A stretch of DNA of 64,000 bases from Armillaria gallica. Its lineage: Eukaryota; Basidiomycota; Agaricomycetes; Agaricales; Physalacriaceae. Under the pieces are notes generated by a model. It did not search any database, was not told where the DNA came from, and saw nothing but the letters and a program-made list of their open reading frames with translations. Of this stretch, positions 23,050 through 35,627 are shown piece by piece (within the stretch, counting starts at the first letter, position 1; each line of letters begins with the position of its first letter). The stretch covers positions 2,232,001-2,296,000 of the forward strand of contig JBANDB010000014.1 of the NCBI GenBank assembly GCA_037576215.1, written 5' to 3'. The position numbers and the translations under genes are program-made.

Positions 23050-24720
23050 TAGCCTTTCATCCCCATTCCGTATCTATAGAGCCTGGTTATATCAACCTCA
23101 TGTATCGTAATGAACCGTCCATTTATACCATGCCGTCGTACTCAAGCGCACTCTCCTCATTAGAAGTTCGACGCGTGGCTGAAAGCGTCAATTCAGCGTG
23201 AAAGTATGCGCGCGCTGATTTGTGGCTCTTTGTTACAATCACAGCGCGGAATCGGATGAGGGGAGATTGTCAAAGATGCCGTGACGGAGCGGCCGGCAGG
23301 GGGAAGAACAAAGAATGAGTAGGGATGAGCAGGATACAGCTATTCGAGGAATTTATGTTGGGTTTGCGGATGGGAAAAAGAAGTATCAGATTTGGTCATG
23401 AACCGACTTGGCAGGAATTCTGAGTTGCTTGTAATAGCGTAAGTAAAACCACGAAAGTCTGCATGACCTGGCTCATGGTTGTTTGTTCTGCATACGAGTA
23501 GCGGGGCGAGGGATGAATGCAGGAGAGGCCGTTTATAAAGAATGGGAAGGGCGACGTTGCGGTGGCAACGTAGATGCGACTCCTGTCGACGGATAACTCT
23601 GAGCGAGAGTGTAAACAGCTGCTCAGAGCTCAGAAAGGCAGCCATAGACGATAGCAAGACACAGGTATGCCGTACCTAGCATCCTCCATCTTTCAAACCT
23701 CCGTCCCTGGGTGGTCAACCCTCATTACAAGAGCGGGACATCCTGGATACAAACGGTAGGCCGACGTGGAGGTGCGGTCGCGGTTCAATAGAGACGAATA
23801 CGATAGGATTTATGTGGCGAGTAGCAGTCGTCAGCCTGGAGCTGAGGGCGATCGTCCCTCCACAGATGAAGTCGGTCCAGCACTGATCTGCTGGATGAGC
23901 GAAATCTTCAGTGGAATGACGGGGAGGATATTCCAGAGTTTTCCAGGGAGCAAGTCCCGAGTCGTGCAACTATGGCGTGGCTGAGACGGTGCTGTGGTCT
24001 AGCCTGTCATCGTCAGCGAGAGCGTATAAAATGACTTTGTCGAGTAACTTTACTTTTTCGCGTACTGTCCCGCCTGATTTGGCGCGCAACTTCGTTCACT
24101 GCGCTTGGTTTCATCTCATCTCTCTACCTTCCGACTGACGTATTTGGAAGCCACCTTCAAAGTCCATGCTCCAGTGCGGCGGATGGGCGTCCCGCGGGGA
24201 GGCACTGAGAGGATATTCAGGACGATGTGCGGTCGTGCATCCAGTCTTGTGATAGAGATCTGTCGCAGCTAGGTCTTTCAGTATGTGAAACATTCTAACA
24301 ATGAAGAAGCTGTTTGGTACATGAGCTCATGTAAAAGGAAAGCGTTGAACCATACCAGCCGCGATCCCCATCGGTTCGAAGCGAACTCGGGGCCTCTGAG
24401 TATTGCGTCACCATAATCCCATGCTGTCCAGTAGGTCTAACGAAATGGGGCAGATCATACGGTCAACGTCGAGGCTGGTGAAAAGAGTGTCTTCCTTGAA
24501 TGTCTCGAGGACACGTGTAGATGTCAAACGTATGGTGGGGTAACTTGAGAAAAGTCGGACGGCCGAGGTCAGCTGGAGGTCAGCGAAAAGACTGGACTCA
24601 AGATGCTGTTGAGATTGACACCAAAGTTTAGAAGATTGGCACAAAAACTTTGGGATTGAGAGAAAATGTTTTTTGGGCCAAAGTCCGGTGCGGTACGCAA
24701 ACGCGAGGCTATTATTACGA
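23050..24720. other. no confident gene; possible inverted R3 fragment
   Basis: A minus-strand 84-codon frame (23969-23715) contains LTTATRHINPIVFVSIEPRPHLHVG. This is similar to a plus-strand frame near 62730-62800 (ALTTAIASQISTIFVSIQPPSHLHVG), so part of module R3 is probably present here in inverse orientation. Otherwise I see only short frames. Confidence 0.4.
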
Positions 24721-24732
24721 CCATCTCCCAGA

Positions 24733-24740
24733 TATAAAAA
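24733..24740 (+). promoter_or_regulatory. TATA box of copy E
   Basis: TATAAAAA lies 89 bp before the ATG at 24822. Confidence 0.45.
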
Positions 24741-24821
24741 CCGTCAACATGAAGCTCAGAGTCAAGGCAAATCATCCCAGCCTCTCCTGCGCCATCTTGC
24801 AACACGAAGAGGATTTACTTC

Positions 24822-25478
24822 ATGTCTCAAACAATATTACCTCGCAGAGGACAGTGCATCCAGATGACTGACGGAACTTCAATTGCCTGCTTCCTCGTTA
24901 CCCTTGTCGGATCAGGTAGGTTCTTTGTCTATACGACCATTTGACTCATGTAACACCTGGAAAGTTCTTTTAGCTCAGCTGTGTCGAATGCGGACATGGT
25001 GTCCATGCTCACGTCAATCAAAGGTCGTCTTCCATAACCCCACCACTTACTGTGCGGCCTATGCCCAAAGGGTACGCATTACCCGTCTTCGTTGTCATAT
25101 CTGGGACTCACTCCACTCGTGCAGACGCATCAATCACAGGCATGTTCTTGCACCGTACAGCTTTTTGACCATGAACCCATCGTGAACGCGTTTCGTTCAA
25201 TCGCCCTGTTTCACAATCCGGCTCTCTTCATGAGCAGTCTCACCCCTTCTAACGTTAACACATCTGGAGCCACCGTTCCCTTTCATTCCAGCAGCATCCT
25301 CCGTTTCTCCCAGAGCGGTGCTTACGCTCTTATCTCTCACCAGCAACCAGACGACGTATCCTTAGTCTATGGTTTGGCCGGCACGCCCGCCATCCAACAC
25401 GCGCCCGAGAGTTATTATGATCACCAAGGGCATTCATTTGAGATGGATGGTGCACCATCTGCAGGCGCGTACGCCTAG
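24822..25478 (+). pseudogene. Cys/His-family copy E, exons 1 and 2 damaged
   Basis: Exon 1 starts MSQTILPRRGQCIQMTDGT, but a deletion removes the CxC region and shifts the frame. Exon 2 reads CVECGHGVHAHVN and then lacks 7 bases relative to copy F, shifting into another frame before CAAYAQR. Exon 3 is fully open to the stop at 25478 (SQACSCTVQLFDHEPIVNAFRS … SAGAYA). Its upstream leader and 3' flank match those of F and B. The intact tail beside a broken head suggests recent decay. Confidence 0.8.
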
Positions 25479-26408
25479 CCACCTCACTAATAGTCCATCG
25501 AGACTACGACGCATAATAATGATGACAACTATGTTCGTACCAGTCCCTTACCTCTATTTCATCGTCATTGCTTCTTACTGTTTCCCTACCGGAGTCTACT
25601 TTCAAGTTGCGTTCAAAATAGACTCAGAATCCCAACCCTTACTCAAATGTACACCGTAACGACTACCCGTTTTGCTTTCTCTTCGTTCTGTCATATTGTT
25701 ATCTGGCAATTATCAAAGCTGGACGCGATTTGTGGATCATCTTTGCTTTCTTGGATGCATTCTCTTTCCTTCTACTTTGTTTTGATATCTCTGCTCTCTG
25801 CTTATCTGAACTCGGTTCTCGTATTTAGCATCTGTCATGGCGGCTATGTCAGAGCGAATTCCAAAATCTCAAGGGTACGATTAAAGAAATGCTGTGTGCC
25901 GAAGACTTGCCGGCTGATATAAGCGCATAGGAATGGCCACCAATCCCCTTGTTCCGCTTAATAGTCTCCATCATCCGTCCGCTTTTCAAGGCTAGTGTCT
26001 CATCATGGGGGCGCGGCGTGTCCTGTTCAAAATAAGCCATATATACGAATGAAAAAGGTGTTCCTCAGGTCATAGATGGGTGGTAGTGAGAGGAGCAACG
26101 ACAAGATGCGGTGCAACGTTTCTGCGCCTGACCTACTACTTTTCTCTGAACCAATCGTAGGTATGCTACCTAACTCCTAGGGGATACTTTGAACGCGATG
26201 CATGATGGGGATTGACCAATCCTGCGCTTAGCTATATTAATAAAACGTGATTGGACCGGCGAACTTATGCTCCAGATCTCTCTCGCCTCTATACTGCACT
26301 TGGGAGCGTCAACGCCAACATTCAAAAGGACCATCGCCATGAAACTCGACAGAACCCCCAACTTACCTGGCACCCTCTCACACTGTACGCAGGAAGAATA
26401 CTTGTCCC

Positions 26409-27172
26409 ATGTCTCTAACAGTTTTACCTCCCAGAGCAAGATGCATTCATATCACTGACGGGATTGTACCCTGTCACTGCCCATGGTTCAACCCCCCTTC
26501 GCTGCCCTTACAGGAGGTAAACCCTCTTTCTACACCACCGACACACTTGATAACCACATTCTCTCAGCTCAACTGTGTCGAATGCGGACATGGTATTCAT
26601 GCTCACGTTGACTATGAGTCGAAGGTTGTCTTTCATAACCCCGCTACTCACTGTGCGGCCTATGCCCAAAAGGTGTTCATTGTCACTCTGTGTTATTCTC
26701 CTTATGACTCACCCTATTCACGTTGCAGGCGCATAAATCACACGCGTGTGCTTGCTCCGTACAGCTTTTTGACCATGAGCCTATCGTGAACGCCTATCGT
26801 TCCATCGCACTGCCTCACAGTCCGGCTCCCCTCACGAACAATCTCAACAGCCTCCCTTCTTTTACTGCCAACAGAGCCACCGGTGACGCTACACTCGCCA
26901 TCTCCCCGGCACCCATTCCTTCTACTACTTCCGGCGACCCTAATACCATGCTCTTTGCCTCCGCCACCGTTCCCTTTCACTCCAACAGTATCTCCCATTT
27001 ATCCCAGAGCGATGCTTACGCCTTTGTCTCTCACCAGAAATCAGACGACGCGTCCGTGGTCCATGACTTGGCCGGCGCCCTCGCCGTCCACCACGCATCC
27101 GAAGGTTATTATGACTACCAAGGTCATTCAATCGGGATAAACGGTGCACCATATATAGGTCCGTACGCATAG
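26409..27172 (+). CDS. Cys/His-rich family protein, copy F (intact, 218 aa)
   Basis: There are three exons joined by GT-AG introns, all phase 0: 26409-26516 (36 codons), 26568-26672 (35) and 26729-27172 (147 plus stop). Exon 1 has CIHITDGIVPCHCPWF. Exon 2 has CVECGHGIHAHVDYESK and CAAYAQK. Exon 3 begins AHKSHACACSVQLFDHEPIV and continues as a Ser/Thr/Pro/Asn/Ala-rich tail ending IGPYA. Spaced Cys and His (CxC, CxxCxH, HxH, C, CxC) are typical of zinc binding, but no known fold is evident. There is no signal peptide or membrane helix. The start was chosen because MS…PxRxxC is conserved in the other copies. Exons 1 and 2 are also one continuous frame, so intron-1 retention would not cause a stop. 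Function is unknown. Confidence 0.78.
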
Positions 27173-27179
27173 CCCCCCT

Positions 27180-28810
27180 CCTGATAGTCCATCCTAGGAA
27201 CTAGGCTCGGAATCCTATCCCTTAAACTGTACTACCACTGCCCGTTTTGTTTTCTCTGTCTGTCGCATTGCTATCTATCATATATGGAGGGATCTGTGTA
27301 GTGCTTCTTGAATGCGTTCATAGTCCTTCACCTTGTGCTTTGATATACGTTCGTCTACTGCTTTGAAATATTGTCTATAAGAATGTATTGGATTTCATAC
27401 TATCATAGCGGGTTCACGAGAAACTGTACATCTGACGGAGAGCAGATAAGCAGAGAGCGAAGATGACGTGCATCGTAGTATGGTAGCAGAGAAGGAAAGG
27501 AAGCATAGTCCAACCATAGCTGGGCTGCCGAAGGCTGAACATCCAATGTTCTATGCAGTGATGACTCGGATATACTTGTACCGTCAACGAGACTCCAGGC
27601 TCGACGGCGAACCGTCACTTTTCTTCGCTATATCACAAGCAATTGTGCAATCTTGGACTCGGAAATATGATAATAAAAGAGAGCTATCATTCCGGTCTTC
27701 GAATGCGCGAGGCCTTCCGCAAGGTTCGTTTCAACCAAGGACCTAACGGTACATGCTCATGAGAAACGGGAATAGGGAAAAAAGTCTTGTACCATGCGCG
27801 CGCGAACCGCTAGCTCAAAATAAACTGTATGCCCTTGCCTGGCCTAAGTGTGTCTGTCAGTGTGTCACCAATAAACCTATGCCACCTTCCAGAGTAGAAG
27901 GACAAATGAGAGTGGTAGTCCAGCCGGTCAGCAAGGCGTCATTTCGCTGCATCCCTTGGACCATCTGGTTGGTCCCCATGCGGCCTCATGTGGGCCAACT
28001 TTCGTTTCTCCCTTTCCTCCTTCGCCTCTGATGCGCGCCCGATCCACGCCTTCCATATCGATTGAAGAACAGAGTTTCGCAAAAGACAAGAATGAATGAA
28101 AGAGATCAAGTAGTGGGGGGGAGAGTGACGGAAAGCAATTATAGCAAGTAACGAAAATGGATCGATGTAGAATGGTGAGAAGATATGATGTGGGAAAGTA
28201 GTGACCTGATGACGAAGGGGCTTGTAAACGATGGCACAGGAGAAGCGCCTCTCTAACCGCAATGGCAGCATTGGTGCTCGCTGACTCCGCGACTCGTATT
28301 CGACAGCGGTGCGCCCAAAAGTGGTTCTGGGGCTGGGTTTGAGGACTTGCATCCGGAGTGGAAGTAATCTGGTACGGGGAATGATGATGAGATGCACACA
28401 ATGTTGTACTGGACGGCAATGAAGACGAGGACGCGATGTTTGGTTTAGATACGAGGTGGAGTTCGACTGATGATTGGCGGTGTTCACGACTGCCTGCCTT
28501 TTATGCAGCCGAGGTGGCGCTCGTTCTGAAAAGATGGTATTCAGCTGACAGAATATATATCGGGAAGTGGTATCAGGATCTCTCACCTGCTGATGTTAAG
28601 GGATTCCACCCGGATAAGAAACTAAACCATTCCGGGTCAAGGCCGGTGACTAGTTCATGTCGAGCCGCGAGGTACAAGAGTCGGTTAGGTGGCCCTGACC
28701 TAATATAGATGTATAGGTCCTTGTTCGCGGCTCTTCAAATGACAAACTGCCCAAAAATAATGCAAAGAGACACCTCAACAACTTTCCCAGGCCGCAGTCG
28801 GACCTTCGTC
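27180..28810. other. no confident gene
   Basis: Frames up to 215 codons on the minus strand (28586-27939) overlap one another in two frames. They have basic, low-complexity composition and no motif I know. A 92-codon plus-strand frame (27468-27746) is likewise unrecognised. Nothing else is seen. Confidence 0.45.
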
Positions 28811-28816
28811 ACGTCC

Positions 28817-28824
28817 TATAAAAG
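28817..28824 (+). promoter_or_regulatory. TATA box of copy G
   Basis: TATAAAAG lies 52 bp before the ATG at 28869, the same distance as in copy C. The shared cctttactcagcag block lies between. Confidence 0.6.
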
Positions 28825-28868
28825 TGGGGGAAAGTGAGTCCCGTCCTTTACTCAGCAGTTCGCTCTCC

Positions 28869-29591
28869 ATGTCTTCAGTAGCCCGACCTCCGGTTAGAGG
28901 AAGATGCGTCGAGCACACTGGCAATGCTTTTTGCCTGTGTTCACGCTTTACTGCCCATCGAGATCAATCTCAATGGCATACTCTAGACCAGGTGCATACG
29001 CTTTTCTGCCAAATTTCTCATACACATGCTCACAATCTCCCAGTCCCGCTGTGTTTGCGACCATGGCATTCACGCCCATGCCGACTACCTCTCCCTCGTC
29101 GTCCACCATTGCCCTACTAATTATTGTGTGGCCTACGTTCAAAAGGTACCCCCTCCGCCCTTATATTACGACACACTGATGCAGCACGTTCAATATAGAC
29201 GCCTCAGACACAGGAATGCACGTGTGGAGCACTCCTCATTGATCATGTCCCCGTCGTCAACGGCTATCGTTCTTTGCCTACTGCCGTCACCAATACTCGA
29301 GAGCCTTTCGTGGGCGATGGCCATAGTATCGGATCCCCCAACAGTATGAACACGTTCGCTTCTAATGACGCGAACCTCATCCTGTTCGCTCCCATCCCCT
29401 CGCCCAATACCAATACCCTTTCACACAATCAACCTGGTTATACTCAGGCGGAAGCTGAAATATTTGTCGCGCACCACCCTCAGGGATATGCGCCAGATGG
29501 TGATGCCCCAAATGGGCCTTTTATTTACCATCCGACTAACGCCTATAACGCGACACCTGAAGGGGAAGCCTGGGCGGGTCATTACGCCTAG
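28869..29591 (+). CDS. Cys/His-rich family protein, copy G (intact, 205 aa)
   Basis: Exons are 28869-28991 (41 codons), 29044-29145 (34) and 29199-29591 (130 plus stop), with GT-AG phase-0 introns. Exon 1 has RCVEHTGNAFCLC. Exon 2 has CVCDHGIHAHADYLSL and CVAYVQK; it has Asp where most copies have Gly (CGHG). Exon 3 starts TPQTQECTCGALLIDHVPVV. The tail carries HHPQGYAPDG and ends GEAWAGHYA. It is cytosolic or nuclear by default, since no targeting signal is visible. It is the intact sister of copy C within the large duplication and heads the block containing an Spt16 fragment. Function is unknown; metal binding is an inference from the Cys/His spacing. Confidence 0.78.
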
Positions 29592-29869
29592 GTATTGATG
29601 ATTCCCAGTTACAAGTGTCTGTCAGTCTCTTCCCCTTTTCAAAACTCCTGCTGATCACCATCCTATACCGTTCCTGACAAATGAACCCATCCGTAAATCC
29701 ATACTTTCAACCAATCACTCTTGCTCCTGGGTCGATTGTACATTTTAAATAGTAGTTTCGTCTCTTCGTCTCTATTGTTGTCTATATCGCTTTGAATATC
29801 CTTTCAGCATTGATGTATATTTCATTGGACAATCATTTGGTGGTCGTTATATCACTGATTATCATTGAT

Positions 29870-30480
29870 ACCTATGCTAAAGCCTAAGTACGACCTCGAA
29901 CATGGACTAATAGCCGGAATCTATGTGAGATAAAACATGCAGGTAGCATCCCTGGCAGTAAGATGGGAAGACTGCAAAAGTCGAGCCTATTCCAGGTTGA
30001 GAAAAGAAGATGGTTCCGGCGGTTGATTCCCGGATGGTCCACAAGGGTATGGCCACGGGTTGTCATTATCATACATCAAGCATCAAGTGTAGAACTGGTC
30101 AAGGACAACCGCATAGGACTCAAAGTCAGGAGGGCGTGCAGGAATGCCAAACCAGCGATATTCAAGGAATTGACATCTGCGCCCGACCGGAAATTTGTAA
30201 ATTTCAAGACCAACTCGGAGGTATTAGAAGAATGTGGGATCAGCCTAAGCAAAGTGTGAAGGTTGTTGGAAGAAACGGTGACGAGACTTTGGATGATAAT
30301 GTGACGCGTTGGTTGGAATTGCGCAAGGTCTATAAGGAAATTCAATGCAGTACGGGAGCGAAAAAGGTACTGAGAGAAGCGTAGACGATGCCGCCTGGCT
30401 GACCCGTGGGCAATCCAAATGAATTCTCCGCAATCCGCCGTCCAAAGCAACGACGGCAGTATTGGGTCCCTCGTAGCGGT
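29870..30480 (+). repeat. module R2, copy 2
   Basis: It aligns with 17870-18480. The 124-codon frame here (30010-30384) shares IKCRTGQGQP with copy 1 but then runs in a different frame. This argues against a constrained protein. Confidence 0.6.
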
Positions 30481-30704
30481 TAATGGGAATATCCTGGGAC
30501 GCAGAAGGTGTTCCGACATGTGAGGTTGTGGGATAGCTGAGCTCCTACGAAGAGGTAATCGCGCTTTCTTGCTGTACGTAAGTGAGGGATAAGATGAACG
30601 GGTGGTATACCGTCGCTACCAATGGCTTATATGGCGGGGGGTCCAAAGGTTGGAGACACTAGTGCTAACACTGATCCTGGGAATGAATAGCGATTGACGA
30701 AGAT

Positions 30705-31745
30705 TGGGCCTGTTTCTTATCGCCATAGTTTCAATCTGGAAGATGCATGTCAGTTAACACTGCAATGCGGACCGTATTGGTGAGATGACACCTTCTCGTA
30801 TCCTTATACACACTACCAAGAGGATAGTCGCTCCAATGACCCGAGTGTCGTCGATCGAAAATAAACCTCATCGATAAGCGGTAAAGGTTGAGTTTCGTCG
30901 TCGCGCTGCCCATGGGTAATCGACAACGATTGGAAGAGACGGCGGGCGACGTTGGTGTGTAATGCAACGGTGCTCGTACCGTATGCGGGCCTGCTGGAGC
31001 ACAGGAAGCAATCGGGTCCGAGATAGCGTCCAAGGAGGCGGTCCACCGGGTCTTCAGCACATCTTCAGCACGTCGTCACTACAATGATCACCAGATCTCA
31101 ATATCCTATGGCCAGATAGTAGCGGGGAATCATGGCGGGCATGGTGCAATGGCAGCAGTGCACCCTTTGTTGGTATCAGACACACGGATGGGACGGTCTT
31201 CCGGTCGATTGGATGATGCAACGGCATACTGGCTATGCCGAATATGCCTGAAGACTGTCACTGCAACGTTATCTTGGGCCTGACTAGAGGCTACGAGAAT
31301 CAGGTATCGAGCGAGATGAGATGTCGAGATGGAAAACCCACGGGAATTGCCGACAGGACTCTTTCGTTAGCCACCATGACCCATCCGGAGGTCTCCATTT
31401 CGGTCACGGAACGATTCTACGCACTGCAACCTAACCAAAAAGTATCATCGATAAGGATGACTTTGGCAAGAGAGTAGGACCAGCTTTTGTGACGAATTTG
31501 GTGCTGGAATTTCGATGAGCTTGAAAGGAACTTGGGCGTCAAATTCGAACGTCGTTTTTGATCTATTCAGAGGTGCGGCCTGCATTGAGGTGTTCGTTTG
31601 ACTGAACATTGAGATGTTCAAAACGTTCACAGCTAACCCAAGCGAGTCCAGATCAAAGAACGAACAGTCATGATGGTTTGAATTTTGGGAGGTTGGAAAA
31701 ATGTTGGAGCAGGCTCGTGGAGATCGATGAATTTGAGAGACCAAA
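30705..31745 (-). repeat. module R1, copy 2
   Basis: This is the most complete coding version. A 99-codon minus-strand frame (31744-31445) reads HDCSFFDLDSLGLAVNVLNI and TSMQAAPLNRSKTTFEFDAQ, then PFKLIEIPAP. A second minus-strand frame (31060-30731) has ASCAPAGPHTVRAPLHYTP, which recurs in the R1 fragment at 44275-44545. No known family is recognised. Confidence 0.65.
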
Positions 31746-32199
31746 ACATCGCTCAGATTCTAGTCCTACATCGGCAAGCGGGCCCGCCCAAGGTTTACCA
31801 GCTTCACTCATGACGGGACGTAGAATCCGCAAAGACATGGATGGTAGTGCCGCGTTCGACAGGCTACGATTGACCCATATACCACTATCTCGGCGCTTTT
31901 TTCTTTGTTATGGCGACCTGGTAACCCGGTGGGTACCTGACGGCTTATGAAAACTAGTCTTAGGAGGTTAGACTTCCGTGCTCTGTATTTATGGGAAATC
32001 TATTTAATTCTAATAGTACATATTCTTAGGCCTCGGCCAGTGACTATCCCATTACACAACGCAACGACGCACGGCCTGTTAACCAAGTAGCCAGCCTCGG
32101 TATGGGCTCAGATAACATTTCAGAGAGGCATTCGATGGTGCTCCTGGCTCTCTTGGGTCTTATACGATTGTCAACGGCATGAGTATAACTCCTCCCGGA

Positions 32200-33450
32200 G
32201 AAGAGGCCCATAAACATCTGAAATTGGTTATCATGCACGTTCACCTCAAGGCGCCAATCACGATAGGGAAGACAAAGGCGTTGGTAAGTTGGCGAGATAC
32301 TGAATACAATCGCAATGTAATTTTCGTTTTCAGGACGATTGTTCTACCGCGAGCCACCGATGCCCAGTCCGACGACACGGAAGCGGAAGGATAGGTATGG
32401 TGATGAAGACGAAATCGAGATGAAGCCACATGCGATAGGTACTCGACGAAGAGATCAAGGCATTTGCAGAGAAAATCGCCCAAGCTGGGTCAATATCGGT
32501 AAGTCTCTCGCAGATTCCAACTGAACTTCTGCGGTTTACGTGACATCCGCACAGTTTGTAGATACATCAGAGCCCGACACTCCCTTCCGAGAGCTATCCT
32601 TTGAAGGTGGACTATACCGCCAGCCCACGACAGAATGTCTCGTATATCTGACAGGCTCACCATTCCTCGTCGTGACTTTGGCCGAGATCGAGATCGCATC
32701 ACTGGAACGTGTTCAGTACAGCTCAAAGCAATTCGATCTGGTGTTGATTTTCAAAAGACTTCAACAAAGCGCCCTTGCATATCAATTCAATACCGAGTTC
32801 ACAAATAGATAACGTCAAGAACTAGTTAGAGTGAGTTGTTGTACTTCGTTGCTCTTTTATGTTCATTAATATCCAACCAGCCCTGTTAATGTCCCTATGG
32901 CAGAAGGTCCTGTGAACTTGAACTGAGGACCTATCATGAAGCACATCAACGAGAACCCGTGCGAGTTTTTCCACAATGGAGGGTGGAGTTTCTTGGGAGC
33001 GTCGAACGGCGCCGAGGTCTGTGTTTGTGTCTGCTAGAAAGCGATGGATACTGACTATCCGATAATCAGAGCGACGCATCCGAAATGTCTGATTCAGAGT
33101 CAGATTTCGAAGCTGAGTTGGAGTCTAGCAGCAGCGACGAAGAGAGTGCCTACTCCGATGCTAACGGAAGCGAGAGCGGGCCAGACTTTGGTGAGGGGTC
33201 CGATAGTGATGAAGGTGACGATTGGGATGAGCTTGAGAGGAAGGCTGCGAAATGTGGGTGCTTTTCTTTTATCGTGGTCGGCGGTGATTTATCTGGATGG
33301 TTCACAGCTGACCTGAAGCGAGCTGAGGCTAAACAAGCGAACGGGGGTGATGATTCAGAATCCGATCGTCCTAAGAAGTCCAAGTCGAATGGCAAATTGA
33401 ACGGCAAGTCAAGCGACAAGTCGAAGTCGAATGGGAAAGGAAAGCGATGA
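32200..33450 (+). pseudogene. Spt16 (FACT complex) 3' fragment, copy 2
   Basis: KLVIMHVHLKAP…IGKTKA at about 32220-32280 is followed by a GT-AG intron. RYGDEDEIEMKPH lies at 32396-32433. The next exons give [42 protein letters not shown] and KQFDLVLIF (32580-32750). NENPCEFFHNGGWSFLGAS is near 32950-33005. The acidic tail at 33085-33250 (SDSESDFEAE … DDWDELERKAAK) joins, after a short intron, to DRPKKSKSNGK and a stop at 33450. A TGA at 32924-32926 replaces the Trp of NLNWGPI, and other frameshifts occur. It is less decayed than copy 1, but only the C-terminal half is present. Confidence 0.9.
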
Positions 33451-34394
33451 ACCTTCTAACAACGTCCTCTCGACATTCTTGTTGTCGTTGGCTTATATAT
33501 CCATGTATCTATAATCATGCCGTGTCGTCTTCCAGTTTGTTTCCTGGATGAGACTTTCAAGGATCGACCACGATTGATGATCGCGCAACCTAAATTTTGC
33601 CGATCGTGTCGATATTTCAACTTCCAGTTGAAATATATACTTACTATGTGTGTGATCGCCGAATTTGATGACCAGGGAAGGAAATCGGGTACCTCCAGGA
33701 AATACGAGGATGTGCACAAATATCTAACTGATTACAGCCTACAGGTAGAATCCACGTCCATACCACACGCGGTATTCATCTGAGGCAGATCTGACTAGAA
33801 CTAAGTTGGATGACAACAAACAGATTCATCGGGACCCGAGTATTTGAACCTATGGTCGTACAGTAGAAGTCGATACCAGGCGTACTGAGTCATGCCCTGC
33901 ATGGTCCGGTAGCGATAGGGGTCCCGGTTGTTCGCGAGGCAGTGGAGTTCAAGCGACCAGCTGGAGGTTAGAAGGAGAATCTGCAAGGCGGACGGAATCG
34001 AGACAAAATGGAATTGCTACGGTAAAAATTTTAAGTCGATAGGTGCCTGTGAGTGCCTGAATCGCCCCGGATCATGATCTAGGAGATATGTGAAATGATC
34101 GCGAAGCCATTGACAATTGTTGTCGATCACGATTGAATCTGATTGAATGTCGATCATGTCATTTCCCTAAATCGATTAATCGAGTCGAGTCTATTTCAAG
34201 GAACTACTATTTCAACGGGAAGGACACGTTGCAAATATCCTTGTACCCACAACCGAATTGGCTTACCATACGTGTTCATTCCTTAAATTGGACGCATAAA
34301 AATACGCCCACACGAGCCTCTATTGACTTCCATCCAGCTTCCATCCCCAAGAGAGCGCTCACTACGTTTTCCATAACCCTACCCTCCAGAGCGC

Positions 34395-35093
34395 GATGCA
34401 TTTATGTAACCGAGGACATAGTTGCTTGTTGCTGTCCATGGTTCATACGGTAGCTCCCTTCAACTTCAATTTTTCCTTCATGTTCAAACCGTCACAGTTT
34501 ATCTGCACTGGGTGGGGACACGGTATACACGCGCACACCGACTACGTTCAAAAAGTATGCATCTTAGTCCTGCTCGTAATATTTGGGGCCTTCATCCGAG
34601 CCCATATTGCAGGCACCTGTGGTACAACTTTGCACCTGCAACCACGTCGCAAGTAACAACTCGTCTTATTCTGATAATGTGTGGGACGTTTTGGACAACT
34701 TGCCGAAAAATGCCCAGGAGCCTTTCACGATCAATCCGACATCCTACTGGGGTAGCTTTAATGAAACCATGCATTCTACAGACGGTAAAAGCATACCATA
34801 CACCCCTCGCTCTATTTCACCTCATTCACTAGGGTCCCCTCCTCCGTCTTTCAACCACAGATCAAGGTCCGTGACTTCGGCGCTCAGACCCAAACCAAGA
34901 TGCTAATGGTATGTCTCTACTTCAGAGAATGTCGGATCATCTGACTGATAACACCACTCCTTGTCAGCCAGACGCGGTGAACGAGAACTCCGTTCACCGG
35001 GATGATCCTTGCTGGTTGTACAGCTCGACACCTGATGCAGCCGGCAGCGGCAACATACCAAAACTAGTTTCTGATCACGGATGCTTAGCGTAG
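34395..35093 (+). pseudogene. Cys/His-family copy H, start codon and exon 2 lost
   Basis: It aligns with copy O. The O start codon ATG is ACG here. Exon 1 keeps RCIYVTEDIVACCCPWF but lacks the end (SPPSPWLDQ). Exon 2 reads ICTGWGHGIHAHTDY and jumps directly to VQK, with about 19 codons deleted and Cys replaced by Trp. Exon 3 (QLCTCNHVASNNSSY … PKNAQEPFT) and a fourth exon (PDAVNENSVHRDDPCW … DHGCLA, stop 35091-35093) follow. A non-functional product is expected. Confidence 0.78.
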
Positions 35094-35627
35094 CAACAAA
35101 CGATAATTCAAGAATCCTGCAATAATACGTATATATGAATCAAATCTTGTGTCTTCAGGTTCTCTTGGACCTATGAAGTATGTTTTTCCCTTATCACTTT
35201 GACCGACCCGTGTGTTTTGCCGCTTTGTTCGGACGCAGCCACAATATCCATTGTTGAGGCAGCGTGCGATGCGTTCATGGTCTCCGCGACTCGGTAAATG
35301 CATTCATTGGTGAACGTTCATCCCAATCAGATGGACGGACAACGATTAGCCGGAAACAGCATCGTCGAAGCTAAATGGAAGGAATCCGTCTCTGGTAACA
35401 CAGATTGAAAAGATTGGCAGAGGAAAGTAATGAAAACCGACCGTCTATCAACACTTGATGCATCATCCCTCATAGCTTAACGTTCAAGTGAGATCTAGGA
35501 AGAATTGATGCACAGAAATCGCAGATAGCTACAGTCGCAAGTAGATGGCTTGAAGTAAGAAAGAACTTGGATAAAATGGTAGGCGGCAGTGGCGTGGACA
35601 GATGTCGGCATGGAGAATTAAACTAAA

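Larger units (their letters stand above)
28812..33643. repeat. segmental duplication, copy 2 (partner 16710-21700)
   Basis: This block contains copy G, modules R2 and R1 and the second Spt16 fragment in the same order as the partner. Copy G stayed intact while its sister C decayed. The last shared bases are the cttccagttgaaat stretch near 33620-33643. Confidence 0.85.

Noticed and set aside
27939..28586. 215-codon minus-strand frame
   Set aside because: Two overlapping long frames on the same strand, basic low-complexity composition and no motif or splice support.
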